Origin: Bacteroidales bacterium
GTDB taxonomy: Bacteria; Bacteroidota; Bacteroidia; Bacteroidales; UBA3824
Reading direction: 5' to 3'
DNA length: 30,122 nucleotides
NCBI GenBank assembly: GCA_017543645.1
Contig: JAFYFR010000040.1
Span: forward strand, 1-30,122
Position 1 is the stretch's first letter, and each line of letters begins with the position of its first letter. Of this stretch, positions 7,529-17,100 are shown in pieces. Made by a program: the position numbers and the translations under genes. Below the pieces are notes generated by a model that saw only the letters and a list, made by a program, of their open reading frames with translations, was not told the origin of the DNA and searched no databases.

Positions 7529-10384
7529 ATGGGAAAGATACATCAAATACTTGATAAACTGGATATTAGAAATAAACTGATACTTCTGTTTTCGGTGGTG
7601 TCGGCTTATATTCTTTTTTTCTGTATCTATGCTATTGTTTCGTTCGGACATATAAAACAGCACGTTGAAGATTTTTCCGACGCTCAAAGCACTGGTATTT
7701 ATCCGCTGTTTTCGCTTGCCGAAGAGGTTTACGGCCTTGTGATTCAGAACCACGCCCTGATAGAGAACAGCAGCGACGTTGTTACCATCCAGCGTCATCA
7801 CAACAAGTTCAAACAATTTTACGAGGTGAGAATCAAGGAGTACGAAAACGCACTCACCTCCAACAGCCTCACCACGAGCGAGGAAGTCAAGCTGTTAGAC
7901 CGCCTCAAAAACGAGTTTGTAATTTACCAGAACGTCAACAAGGACATTATTCGGCTGATAATCAACAACCGTATCGACGCGGCGCAGGAGCTTTTGAGCG
8001 TGAAAGAAGTGAGCGCGTTCGACGACATCCGCAAGACTATCGACCGTATGTATGCTGCTCACGAAAAGGAACTTGCCGTGGGCGACACACTTATCCGCAA
8101 GGAGATTTCCAATTTGCGAATCTCGCTAATTATTCTGTCGGTTCCGATGCTGGCACTTATCATATTTATTGCCTTCTACGTATTCAGGTATCTGAAAATC
8201 AGTTTTGCCTCAATGCAGGATTTTGTTAAGATACTCAACACAGGAGCAGTACCCGGCACGCGCCTCAAAGAAGACCAGACAGAAATTGGCAAGCTCAACA
8301 GCCTTATCAACTGCACTGCCGACAACTTCCAGAAACTCACCGAGTTCTCTAACGAAATTTATAAAGGAAACTACGAAACAGGCACACAGCTTTCCGCGCC
8401 CGACGGCTCAATGGCAAAGTCGCTCATTGATCTTAGCGAACGACTTTCAGCCTCCGAAAAGGAGCAGAACCTCCGCCGCCTTGAGGACGAGCAGCGCAAC
8501 TGGACAACACAGGGCCTTGCCAAGTTCGGTGACATAATGCGCCACAACAACGAGAACATCACTGTGCTGTCCGACGAAGTTATCAAAAATCTTGTCCACT
8601 ATATCAACGCAGGGCAGGGCGGTCTTTTTATCTTAGACGACACCGACCCAAAGAACGTTTTTCTCGATATGCTTTCGGCTTTCGCATACGACCGTAAGAA
8701 ATATCTCACACGCCGTATCAACCTTGGCGACGGACTTATCGGTGTGTGCGCTCTCGAAAAAAACACCTTATATATTACTGACGTTCCCGATGATTATATG
8801 GAAATTGAGTCGGGACTTGGCGACGCAAAACCAAAATGCCTGTTGATAGTTCCATTGAAATCTGAAGAAAAAATTCTCGGCGTGATAGAGCTTGCCTCGT
8901 TCAACCTGCTCAAAAAATACGAAATACAGTTTGTAGAGCAGCTCGGCGACAGTATCGCATCCACGCTTTCGTCGTTACGTATCAACGCCCGCACAGCAGA
9001 CCTCCTTCAGGAGTCGCAGAAAAAATCCGACGAACTTGTGCTTCGTGAGGCAGAGCTTCGCAAGACCATGGATGATATGAAAACCGCCCGCGACGAGGCT
9101 CAAAAACGTGAGGCCGAGATGTCGGGTATTCTTTCCGCCGTAGACGAAACCATGTTGAAAGCCGAAATCGACCCAGAAGGACACCTCATGTCTGCCAACC
9201 AGAAATTTCTCTCGGCTCTCGGCTACCGCAAGGACGAGCTTATCGGACGAAACATTAAGAATATCGTCAGTGAAGAAAATCTCGAAAACTTCGACATTGT
9301 ATGGCAGAACATCTGTTCCGGGCAGTCGTATCAGACAACACTCAAGCAGAAAAACAAATTTAATGAAACAATTTGGCTGCTTACCCAGTACACGCCAATA
9401 TTTGATGCCGAAAACCATGTGGTGCGTATCCTTTACATCGCCAACGATATTACCGAGCAGAAGACCATTGAGGAGAAAAACAAACGGTTGCTTTCGGAAT
9501 CTCTCGAAAAAACCGAAGTCCTTATGACTACGCAGGAGAAAATGGCAAAGAGCCGTATCGAAATGACTGGTATCATGACCGCTATTGACGAAACAATGAT
9601 GAAGGCCGAGTATACAGTAGAGGGTAACTTGCTAACAGCCAATACAAAGCACATTATTACCATGGGTTACGACTACGAGAAAACCAAAGGGAAAAACATT
9701 CTTACCTTCATTCCCGAAGAAGAAGTTTCCGAGTTTAAAGCTTTGTGGCAAAATGTTTGTGAAGGAAATCTACACCAGATGACTGTCAAACGTAAAAGCA
9801 AACTCACTGGAAAGGATATTTGGCTTATAAACCAGTACACACCGGTAAAAGACGCCAAAGGAAAGGTTCTCAAGATACTTTATACCGCTATCGACATCAC
9901 CAAGCACAAGGAGATAGAGGAACAGGCAATGAACCAAGTGGCACAGCTCAAAACGCAGAACGAAAGACTTTCTTCGCAGCTCGCAGAAGCCGGAATTACT
10001 ACCACCGACCTCAGGGCAAGGCTCGAGCAAGCCACTACCAAGAACGAGGCTCTTGAAAAAGAACTCGACGAATCGCAGGAAAGTCAGGCGGAACTTTCGG
10101 AACGTCTGCTCAAAGCAGAAACAACCGAAACCGATCTTGAAATCCATTTCAACGAAACCAAGACGCGCCTCGCCGAAATGGAAACCCTCGTTAACAGGCT
10201 GAGAGACAGGGAACGGCTAATGCAGGAACAGATGGCGCAGGAAAAACAGCAAGTGGAAACTATTAAAATACAGTACAACGAGTTAGAAAAGACAAGAGAG
10301 AACAACGACAGCGAAAAAGCAACATCAATTGACAAAAAATACCGCGACTGGATAAAAAGTTTTGGTAATGTAACAAAAAATTGA
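7529..10384 (+). CDS. Membrane sensor: 4-helix-type periplasmic domain, GAF, two PAS domains, coiled coil; no output domain
   Basis: The 951-residue inner-membrane protein has TM1 (about 17-39), a helical periplasmic region (40-196) resembling four-helix-bundle receptor sensors, TM2 (about 197-220), a HAMP-like linker (221-310), GAF (about 335-485), PAS1 (about 530-645), PAS2 (about 680-795), and a long coiled coil (795-935). The two PAS domains look like a recent duplication: each starts with SGILSAVDETMLKAE or TGIMTAIDETMMKAE and ends with an ILY-A-DIT motif. No histidine kinase, GGDEF, PP2C or chemoreceptor signalling hairpin is present. The linker-GAF region is clearly paralogous to the next gene, a SpoIIE phosphatase, so it probably acts as an input partner or scaffold for that protein. 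What it senses is unknown. Confidence 0.88.
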   Translation: MGKIHQILDKLDIRNKLILLFSVVSAYILFFCIYAIVSFGHIKQHVEDFSDAQSTGIYPLFSLAEEVYGLVIQNHALIENSSDVVTIQRHHNKFKQFYEVRIKEYENALTSNSLTTSEEVKLLDRLKNEFVIYQNVNKDIIRLIINNRIDAAQELLSVKEVSAFDDIRKTIDRMYAAHEKELAVGDTLIRKEISNLRISLIILSVPMLALIIFIAFYVFRYLKISFASMQDFVKILNTGAVPGTRLKEDQTEIGKLNSLINCTADNFQKLTEFSNEIYKGNYETGTQLSAPDGSMAKSLIDLSERLSASEKEQNLRRLEDEQRNWTTQGLAKFGDIMRHNNENITVLSDEVIKNLVHYINAGQGGLFILDDTDPKNVFLDMLSAFAYDRKKYLTRRINLGDGLIGVCALEKNTLYITDVPDDYMEIESGLGDAKPKCLLIVPLKSEEKILGVIELASFNLLKKYEIQFVEQLGDSIASTLSSLRINARTADLLQESQKKSDELVLREAELRKTMDDMKTARDEAQKREAEMSGILSAVDETMLKAEIDPEGHLMSANQKFLSALGYRKDELIGRNIKNIVSEENLENFDIVWQNICSGQSYQTTLKQKNKFNETIWLLTQYTPIFDAENHVVRILYIANDITEQKTIEEKNKRLLSESLEKTEVLMTTQEKMAKSRIEMTGIMTAIDETMMKAEYTVEGNLLTANTKHIITMGYDYEKTKGKNILTFIPEEEVSEFKALWQNVCEGNLHQMTVKRKSKLTGKDIWLINQYTPVKDAKGKVLKILYTAIDITKHKEIEEQAMNQVAQLKTQNERLSSQLAEAGITTTDLRARLEQATTKNEALEKELDESQESQAELSERLLKAETTETDLEIHFNETKTRLAEMETLVNRLRDRERLMQEQMAQEKQQVETIKIQYNELEKTRENNDSEKATSIDKKYRDWIKSFGNVTKN

Positions 10385-10445
10385 TGAAAAATGATAATGT
10401 TAAGTATAAATTCCTTAATTTAGCATCGCTATTTTAACACAAAAT

Positions 10446-13085
10446 ATGGCACAGGACTTAACCGACATAGAAGACGACGACGAACCGCGCTCAACCAAGA
10501 AAGCCAACAATATGGTGCTGTATTACACCATATTAGGTTTCCTTATAGGAATGCCGTTTCCTATAGGTGCGTTGCTTATTGGCCTTTCGGGTCATGAGTT
10601 CTCGTTGTCGGACATTTGGGATGTCCACATGGAAACCAAGTATTTGTGGATTATCGACTCCGCTCCGCTTGTTATAGCCGCTATCTTCAACTATTTTGCC
10701 CGCAAAAACCGCAAGCAGAACGAGGATCTCGAACGGATGCTCGCCGAAAAGAACGATATTTTCACTCGCAACTCTTTGATTGCTAAGCGAATTGGTGAAG
10801 GCGACCTCTATTTCGACACCAACGAAATTGACAAAGACGACCTTCTCGGACAATCGCTCCTTATAATGAAAAACAACCTTGTGGCAACATCACAACGCGA
10901 GAACGAGCAGAACTGGATTGCCAAAGGTAAGGAAATCATCGGTGACATCCTCCGTCAGCGTAACAACATAAGTGAACTCGCCTACGAAACCATTATCAAC
11001 CTTATAGAATACATCAACGCCGTCCAAGGAGCGTTCTACCTCTACGACGACGACAACGAAAAGCTCGTCAACATAGCCACTTACGCCTACAACCGCAAAA
11101 AATACATCACGCAGGAATTCCGTATCGGTATCGGACTTGTAGGACAGGCGGCTTTTGAGCGCGACATCATCTACCGCCGCGAAATCCCCGACGACTATGT
11201 CACCATCAGCTCGGGTATCCTCGGCGACAAGAAACCAAAGACACTTCTGCTCTCTCCGCTAATCAGCGACGAGAAGCTTCAGGGCGTTATCGAATTTGCA
11301 TCGCTCAACGACGATATGCCCGACAAGACCCTGAGGCTTATTCAAGAAGTAAGCCAGATTATCGCCCAGACCATATTCAACCTTAAAGTTAACACGCAAA
11401 CCGAGAAATTGCTCCGCGAGGCGCAGGAGATGACCAAGCTCCTTCAGAAAAACGAGGAAGAGCTCCGCAAAAATGCCGACGAGATGCGCAAAACCCAACT
11501 CGAACTCCAAGAAACAAACAAACAGTTGGAGGCACAGATTCGCGAGGTGGAACGTGGTCAGAAACGTCAGTATGCCTTGCTCGAAAACGCATCCGAAGTT
11601 ATCTCTATCTACGACGAGACAGGCATCGTTACATACGAAAGCCCGTCAGCTAAAAACATTCTCGGTTACGACCCGGATTATATCGTAGGCAAGAGCGCAT
11701 ACGAGAAATTCGACGAACAGTCGCGCAGCCGATTCAAAGAGGTGTTCCAGCGGCTTATCGACTATCCCGACGACCCTGTAACTTTTGAATATTCGTATCA
11801 GAAGAACGACGAACAGCTCTGGCTCGAAGCCACAGGGCGAAACCTTCTGAGCAATGCCGCTATCCAAGGCATTATCTTCAACACCCGCGACATCACAGTA
11901 CGCAAGATAGCCGAAAAGATGCAGCGTATGAGCGGTGAGATGCAAGCCCTTTCGGAGAACTCACTCGATATGATTGCCCGTCTAAGTCCCGAGGGAAAAT
12001 TCTTCTATGTCAACCCTGTGGCAGAGCAGTTTACGGGGCTCAAAAAACAGGATATGCTGCAGAAACAGCTCGACGAAGTGCAGCTCAACGAAAAAATCGC
12101 GGCATTTTTCAGAGAGGCTCTCGCGCAGGTTATGCAAACCCAGAGAATGTTTGAATCCGAAACCGACTTTCCCACAGCAGGAGGCGAAAACCGTATCATC
12201 CAGTTCAACGCCATACCCGAGTATAACAAGGAGAAAGAGCTTGAGACCATATTGTTTGTAGCACGCGATATTACCGAGCGCAAGCAAATCGAGATGGAAA
12301 TCGAAGAGAAAAACAAGAGCATCACCGAGAGTATCAACTACGCTCAGCGTATCCAGTCTGCCATCATACCGAGTTTGGACGATATCGGGCAGAAACTTCC
12401 CAAGTTCTTTATGTTCTATCGCCCTCGCGATGTGGTCAGCGGCGACTTCCCGTGGTTCTTCGAGAAAAACGGAAATATCTATATAGCCGCTGTAGACTGT
12501 ACAGGACACGGTGTGCCGGGAGCGTTGCTTTCGTTTATCGGATATTTCAACCTCAACAGCATTGCCGACCACGCCGACGACCTCCACGCAGGACAAGTTC
12601 TCGATCTGTTGCACCTCGGAGTGCGGAAAACATTAAAACAGGATAACGATGATCAGGAGGCGAGGGATGGCATGGATATTGCTTTATGTAAAATAAACTT
12701 CGAGAAAGGCATTCTTCACTTTTCAGGAGCGCACCGACCGTTGTATTATCTCAACGCACAGCGCGAACTCATTCAGTATAAGGGAACTATGCAAGCAATC
12801 GGTGGAAAACCGCCGCGCAAGGGCAAGGACGAAAAGAAGTTTGAGGACTTTGAAATAAAGTTTGTACCCGGCGAGAAGTGTTTCTTCTTCTCCGATGGAC
12901 TTCCCGACCAGATAGGTGGCGAGGAGGGTCGTAAGTACCGCCCTGGACGTATCAAGGAACTCATCGAGGCTAATCCCGAAATGACGATGCCTGAGTACAG
13001 GCAGCTCTTTGAAAAAGACTTTTTAGAATGGAAGGGATTAAATAAACAAGTAGACGACATATTATTGATAGGTATAGAATTTTAA
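10446..13085 (+). CDS. Membrane GAF/PAS/PAS-SpoIIE (PP2C) protein phosphatase, SiaA-like role
   Basis: The 879-residue protein has two TM segments (about 24-47 and 67-84), a linker, GAF (about 165-310), a coiled coil (315-375), two PAS domains (about 376-490 and 500-615) and a SpoIIE/PP2C phosphatase domain (about 630-879). Metal-binding motifs are intact: RPRDVVSGDF (D667), VDCTGHGVPGALLS (D684), FSDGLPDQ (D817) and VDDILLIG (D870, D871). PP2C phosphatases of this group dephosphorylate small partner-switch proteins. The following genes are a SiaB-type kinase and a SiaC-type phosphoprotein, so this is the probable SiaA equivalent, though with GAF/PAS input rather than the HAMP arrangement of Pseudomonas SiaA. 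It lies 61 nt after the paralogous sensor, probably in the same operon. Confidence 0.92.
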   Translation: MAQDLTDIEDDDEPRSTKKANNMVLYYTILGFLIGMPFPIGALLIGLSGHEFSLSDIWDVHMETKYLWIIDSAPLVIAAIFNYFARKNRKQNEDLERMLAEKNDIFTRNSLIAKRIGEGDLYFDTNEIDKDDLLGQSLLIMKNNLVATSQRENEQNWIAKGKEIIGDILRQRNNISELAYETIINLIEYINAVQGAFYLYDDDNEKLVNIATYAYNRKKYITQEFRIGIGLVGQAAFERDIIYRREIPDDYVTISSGILGDKKPKTLLLSPLISDEKLQGVIEFASLNDDMPDKTLRLIQEVSQIIAQTIFNLKVNTQTEKLLREAQEMTKLLQKNEEELRKNADEMRKTQLELQETNKQLEAQIREVERGQKRQYALLENASEVISIYDETGIVTYESPSAKNILGYDPDYIVGKSAYEKFDEQSRSRFKEVFQRLIDYPDDPVTFEYSYQKNDEQLWLEATGRNLLSNAAIQGIIFNTRDITVRKIAEKMQRMSGEMQALSENSLDMIARLSPEGKFFYVNPVAEQFTGLKKQDMLQKQLDEVQLNEKIAAFFREALAQVMQTQRMFESETDFPTAGGENRIIQFNAIPEYNKEKELETILFVARDITERKQIEMEIEEKNKSITESINYAQRIQSAIIPSLDDIGQKLPKFFMFYRPRDVVSGDFPWFFEKNGNIYIAAVDCTGHGVPGALLSFIGYFNLNSIADHADDLHAGQVLDLLHLGVRKTLKQDNDDQEARDGMDIALCKINFEKGILHFSGAHRPLYYLNAQRELIQYKGTMQAIGGKPPRKGKDEKKFEDFEIKFVPGEKCFFFSDGLPDQIGGEEGRKYRPGRIKELIEANPEMTMPEYRQLFEKDFLEWKGLNKQVDDILLIGIEF

Positions 13086-13112
13086 GTTTCGTAATATTCA
13101 AAAAATAATATT

Positions 13113-13694
13113 ATGGCCAATCTTAACGATAAAAAAGAGTCACTGGATTTCGTGTACGACTTCTACGTAAAGATGAAGCGGAACAAAATCAACTTGGCTT
13201 ATGAAGGTGAGATTACCCACCAGATTACCAAGGCGTTTACGTCGCTTACCGAAACCAATATGGTTAGAGAAGAAGACGCGAGCTCTGTGCAGAAAAAGGT
13301 GTTCCATGTGATGGTGGAATGCCTTCAAAACATAAGCAAGCACGCCGAAGTTACACCGGGCTCTCCCGACAAGAAAGTCGGGCGGGGTATTTTTATGGTA
13401 AGCAAAGGCGACACCGAATACAACGTTACCACAGGCAACGTTGTACTTAATGAGAAAGTAGCCCGTTTGACCGAAATGCTGGAGAACATCAACAGCAAAG
13501 ACAAGGACGGGTTGAACAAACTCTACAAAAAGCAGATGAGAGAGGGGCATATCTCCGAAAAAGGCGGCGCAGGTCTCGGTTTTATCGACATCGCCCGCAA
13601 AACCGGTGAAAAGCTTATCTACAGCTTTTTGAAAATCGATGACCTTACGTCATTTTTCGTTTTAACATCAACTATTTCCAGAATCAAAGAATAA
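13113..13694 (+). CDS. siaB: SiaB-family protein kinase (GHKL-like)
   Basis: The 193-residue cytoplasmic protein belongs to the SiaB family, kinases that phosphorylate the SiaC partner protein and are opposed by a PP2C phosphatase. It shows a GHKL-like N-box (MVECLQNISKHA, E69 and N73) and a glycine loop (EKGGAGLGFIDIA, about 149-161). Length is normal for the family. It starts 27 nt after the phosphatase and ends 13 nt before the SiaC-like gene, so the three are probably translated from one message. The symbol is by family; orthology to the Pseudomonas gene in output is not implied. Confidence 0.87.
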   Translation: MANLNDKKESLDFVYDFYVKMKRNKINLAYEGEITHQITKAFTSLTETNMVREEDASSVQKKVFHVMVECLQNISKHAEVTPGSPDKKVGRGIFMVSKGDTEYNVTTGNVVLNEKVARLTEMLENINSKDKDGLNKLYKKQMREGHISEKGGAGLGFIDIARKTGEKLIYSFLKIDDLTSFFVLTSTISRIKE

Positions 13695-13707
13695 AATAAT
13701 ATATATT

Positions 13708-14091
13708 ATGCGAGTTATTAAAATACAAGGATCCGACGACACTCCAAAAGTAATTCTTGACGCCGACAACAACACATTCGAAATCTCAGGAAGATCACTT
13801 CCCGAAGATGTGGTAGCATTTTACGACCCCATTCTCGACTGGCTCGACGAATATGCACAGAATCCTTTGGACAAAACCGTTTTCAATTTCAAATTGGAAT
13901 ATTTCAACACGGCATCTTCTAAACTTCTTCTCGATGTCCTCCTCAAATTGGAAGATATGTACGACGCTGGTCATGACGTGTTAGTTAAATGGCACTATCC
14001 CGACGACGACGAGGATATGGAAGAGGCTGGCGAGGAATACGCCGACATTGTGGAAGTTCCGTTTGAGCAAGTTAGCTACTCGATTGACTAA
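13708..14091 (+). CDS. siaC: SiaC-family (DUF1987) regulatory phosphoprotein
   Basis: The 127-residue acidic protein matches the SiaC/DUF1987 family: it opens with the motif TPKVILD followed by FEISGRSLPEDVVAFYDPILDW, and has the conserved LEYFNTASSK segment. In Pseudomonas aeruginosa SiaC the phosphorylated residue is Thr68 in the equivalent motif; here the corresponding Thr is also residue 68. Unphosphorylated SiaC binds and activates the diguanylate cyclase SiaD there. No GGDEF protein is present here, so the target must differ or lie elsewhere. It is flanked by siaB (13 nt) and the ABC transporter gene (48 nt). Confidence 0.9.
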   Translation: MRVIKIQGSDDTPKVILDADNNTFEISGRSLPEDVVAFYDPILDWLDEYAQNPLDKTVFNFKLEYFNTASSKLLLDVLLKLEDMYDAGHDVLVKWHYPDDDEDMEEAGEEYADIVEVPFEQVSYSID

Positions 14092-14139
14092 TAGTTTTTC
14101 TTTGCAATTGAAGTTGAAAGTTTTTTAGAACCGTAACAG

Positions 14140-17100
14140 ATGAGTGAGGAAATTCTTAAAGCGTTGATTCAGATGTGGTCTATTATCGCCAATCAGGACG
14201 GCGGTATTGACGACAAGGAGCTCCAGTATGTAGAAGGTTTCCTTACCCAGCAGCTGGGTGCCGAAGGTGCACGCGAGCATATCATCGGCTTTAAAAAGGA
14301 TGTCGGCTTAATCGAAGACGACGACGAGGCTGCTGCCAAGAAGAGAAAGAAAATTGACTTCTCGGGTTTGACACCCGTGCAGATGTCGGTAAAGATTCTT
14401 GGTATAGCACGCCGTATAACCAAAACTATCAACCTCAAGCAGAGAATAATTGTTTATATCCGTCTTTTCGAGTTGGTGAACACCTCCAAGCGTTTCACCG
14501 AGCAGCGTATGGCTATTATCGACGCTGTGGGTGAGGTGTTCAACATTAGCAAGGAGGAGCTGAAGGATAGCAAGTCGTTTGTTGTCAACGAAGACACCGC
14601 AGGATTGGACATCCCTTCTATTCTGTTTATTACAGGAAAGGATGCCAAGCCCGATGTGGCCAAATGTATTCAGAGCGAGGGTCTCTCGTCCGACATTTAT
14701 ATTTTGCGCGTAGCCAGCGAGGAGCTTTACTTCCTGCGCTATACTGGCTCCGACGACGTTTACCTTAACGGTCAGGCTATCAACTCTGGTAGAATTTACC
14801 TGTTTGCTCCCGGTTCCACGCTCAAGATGAGCAAAGGTAAACCGGTGTATTACAGCGACGTTGTTGCCACGTTCCAAGCCGACAAGACTTTTGCCAACCT
14901 TTCGTTCAATGTTGACAATCTGGAATTTCGTTTCCCAAACGGGGCGATAGGTTTGCGCAATATCAACTTTTCGGAATGTCAGGGACGTCTGGTCGGCATC
15001 ATGGGTGCATCTGGCGCAGGTAAGACTACTTTGCTGAACGTTCTTTCGGGTATCACCACTCCGAGCAAGGGTTCGGTAAAAATCAACGGCATCAACCTCC
15101 ACACTGAAAAGGAAAAACTCGAGGGAGTTATCGGTCTAATTCCTCAGGACGACCTTCTGATAGAGGAACTTACCGTTTACGAAAACTTATACTTTAGCGC
15201 GAAGTTCTGTTTCAAGACAGAAACCGACGCGCAAATCCGTGAGAGGGTAGACAACGTGCTACGGTCGCTCGGTCTTTACGAACGCAAAGACCTCAAAGTG
15301 GGCAACTCTCTCAACAAACTTATTTCTGGCGGTCAGCGCAAGAGGCTCAACATCGCTCTTGAGCTGATCCGCGAGCCGTCCATCTTGTTTGTGGACGAAC
15401 CGACTTCTGGTTTGTCCTCACGCGACTCGGTGAATGTTATGGACCTTTTGAGTGAGTTAACCTTAAAGGGGAAGCTCATCTTTGTGGTTATCCACCAGCC
15501 GTCGAGCGAGATTTACAAGATGTTCGACAAGATGATTATCCTCGACACAGGCGGTTATCTTGTCTACTACGGACACCCCGTTGACGCGATTTCCTATTTC
15601 AAGGGTCACGACGGTCAGATTAACGCCGACGAGGGCGAATGTCCAAAGTGCGGTAACGTAAATCCCGAAATTATTTTCGACGTTATCGAGGCGAGGGTTG
15701 TCGACGAGTATGGTAAATTCCAAGACAACCGAAAGGTCAACCCCGAGGAATGGGAAGACCGTTTTCATAAGGGTGTCAAGCCCGAAGCTATTCCAGATGT
15801 TTCTACTGAGCCGCCGCGCAACCTCAACGTGCCGGGATGGTTCTCGCAGTTGCGGATATATTTGCAGAGGGACTTCAAATCAAAGATTTCAAACCTTCAG
15901 TATGTGTTCCTCAACCTTACCGAGGCACCGCTGTTGGGCTTTATTCTGAGCTTCTTGATAAGGTACACTTCACCAAACAAGGCAAGCTACATTTTTTACG
16001 AAAACGAAAACATAGTACCTTATATATTTATGAGTATCATTGTCGCCCTGTTCTTGGGTCTGACAGTTTCGGCGGAGGAGATTTTCCGCGACCGGAAGAT
16101 ACTTAAGCGCGAGGAGTTCCTTAACCTCAGCCGGTCGAGCTACCTCGTTGCCAAGGTGATTATCCTTACATGCATATCTGCACTTCAGGCATTCCTGTAC
16201 GTAATAGTGGGCAACTCGATTTTGCAGATTGTAGACATGAACTTTAACTACTGGCTTGTGCTGTTCGCCATGTTTGTGTTCGCCAACATGATGGGACTCA
16301 ATATTTCGTCGGCGTTCAACTCGGCTGTTACCATCTATATTTTGATACCGCTCTTGATGATTCCTCAGATGGCTCTCGGTGGTTCGATGTTCAGTTTCGA
16401 CAAGCTCAACCAGATAATCGGCAGCGTAGGACGTGTTCCTATCGTTGCAGAAATCATGGCATCGCGCTGGTCGTATGAGGCTTTGATGGTTAAACAGTTC
16501 AAAGACAATGGTTTTGAAAAAGACTATTACGAAACAGAGCTGCAAAAAAGCTACGCCAATTTCAAGCAGGTAAGCTACATCAGCGCACTCAAAGACGCCC
16601 TTACCTACGCCAACGACTGCCGCGACAGTATTGCCGAAGAAGACCCCACATACGACATTCCGCGTTTGAGAAACGAGATTGACTCTGGTCTTGCTCTTTT
16701 GCGCGAGGAGATTCCCGAAGAGATGCACCGTGTTCCAGAGATTGCTCTCGACTGCATTGACAAACTCTATGTGGACTCTTTCACCGAGGACATTTCCGAA
16801 GAGGTGGATGAATATCTTTCCGACTTGGACCACTACTACAGCAAGATGTACAACTTGGCTCACGACGAATTGGAAGCCCGCAAACGCTACTACGAGGAGC
16901 GTCAGCCAGGTTATTATCTCAACAGACGCAACAAGTATTTCAACGAAAAGCTTCAGGACATCGTTAAAAACGTGTTTGAAAAGAATAAGATAATAAGGTA
17001 TGAGAATCATTTGATTCAGCAGGTGGATCCGATATTCCTCAAAGCCGACAATTCTTCGTGGTTTGGTTTCCGCGCACATTTCTACGCACCCGAGAAATGG

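Noticed and set aside
7529..10384. Call as a methyl-accepting chemotaxis protein or histidine kinase
   Set aside because: The cytoplasmic part has GAF and PAS domains and a coiled coil but no chemoreceptor tip sequence, HisKA H-box or HATPase motif.
11982..12614. 210-codon minus-strand open frame opposite the SpoIIE gene
   Set aside because: Shadow of the PAS/PP2C coding strand; no family features.
14308..15102. 264-codon minus-strand open frame opposite the transporter's TerB/FHA/ATPase region
   Set aside because: Opposite the Walker A region of a real gene; no motif, promoter or signal peptide.
15970..17079. 369-codon open frame on the minus strand opposite the transporter
   Set aside because: It lies wholly opposite well-supported coding sequence with clear ABC-2 features, is rich in Val/His/Asn as expected from a shadow frame, and has no recognisable domain.
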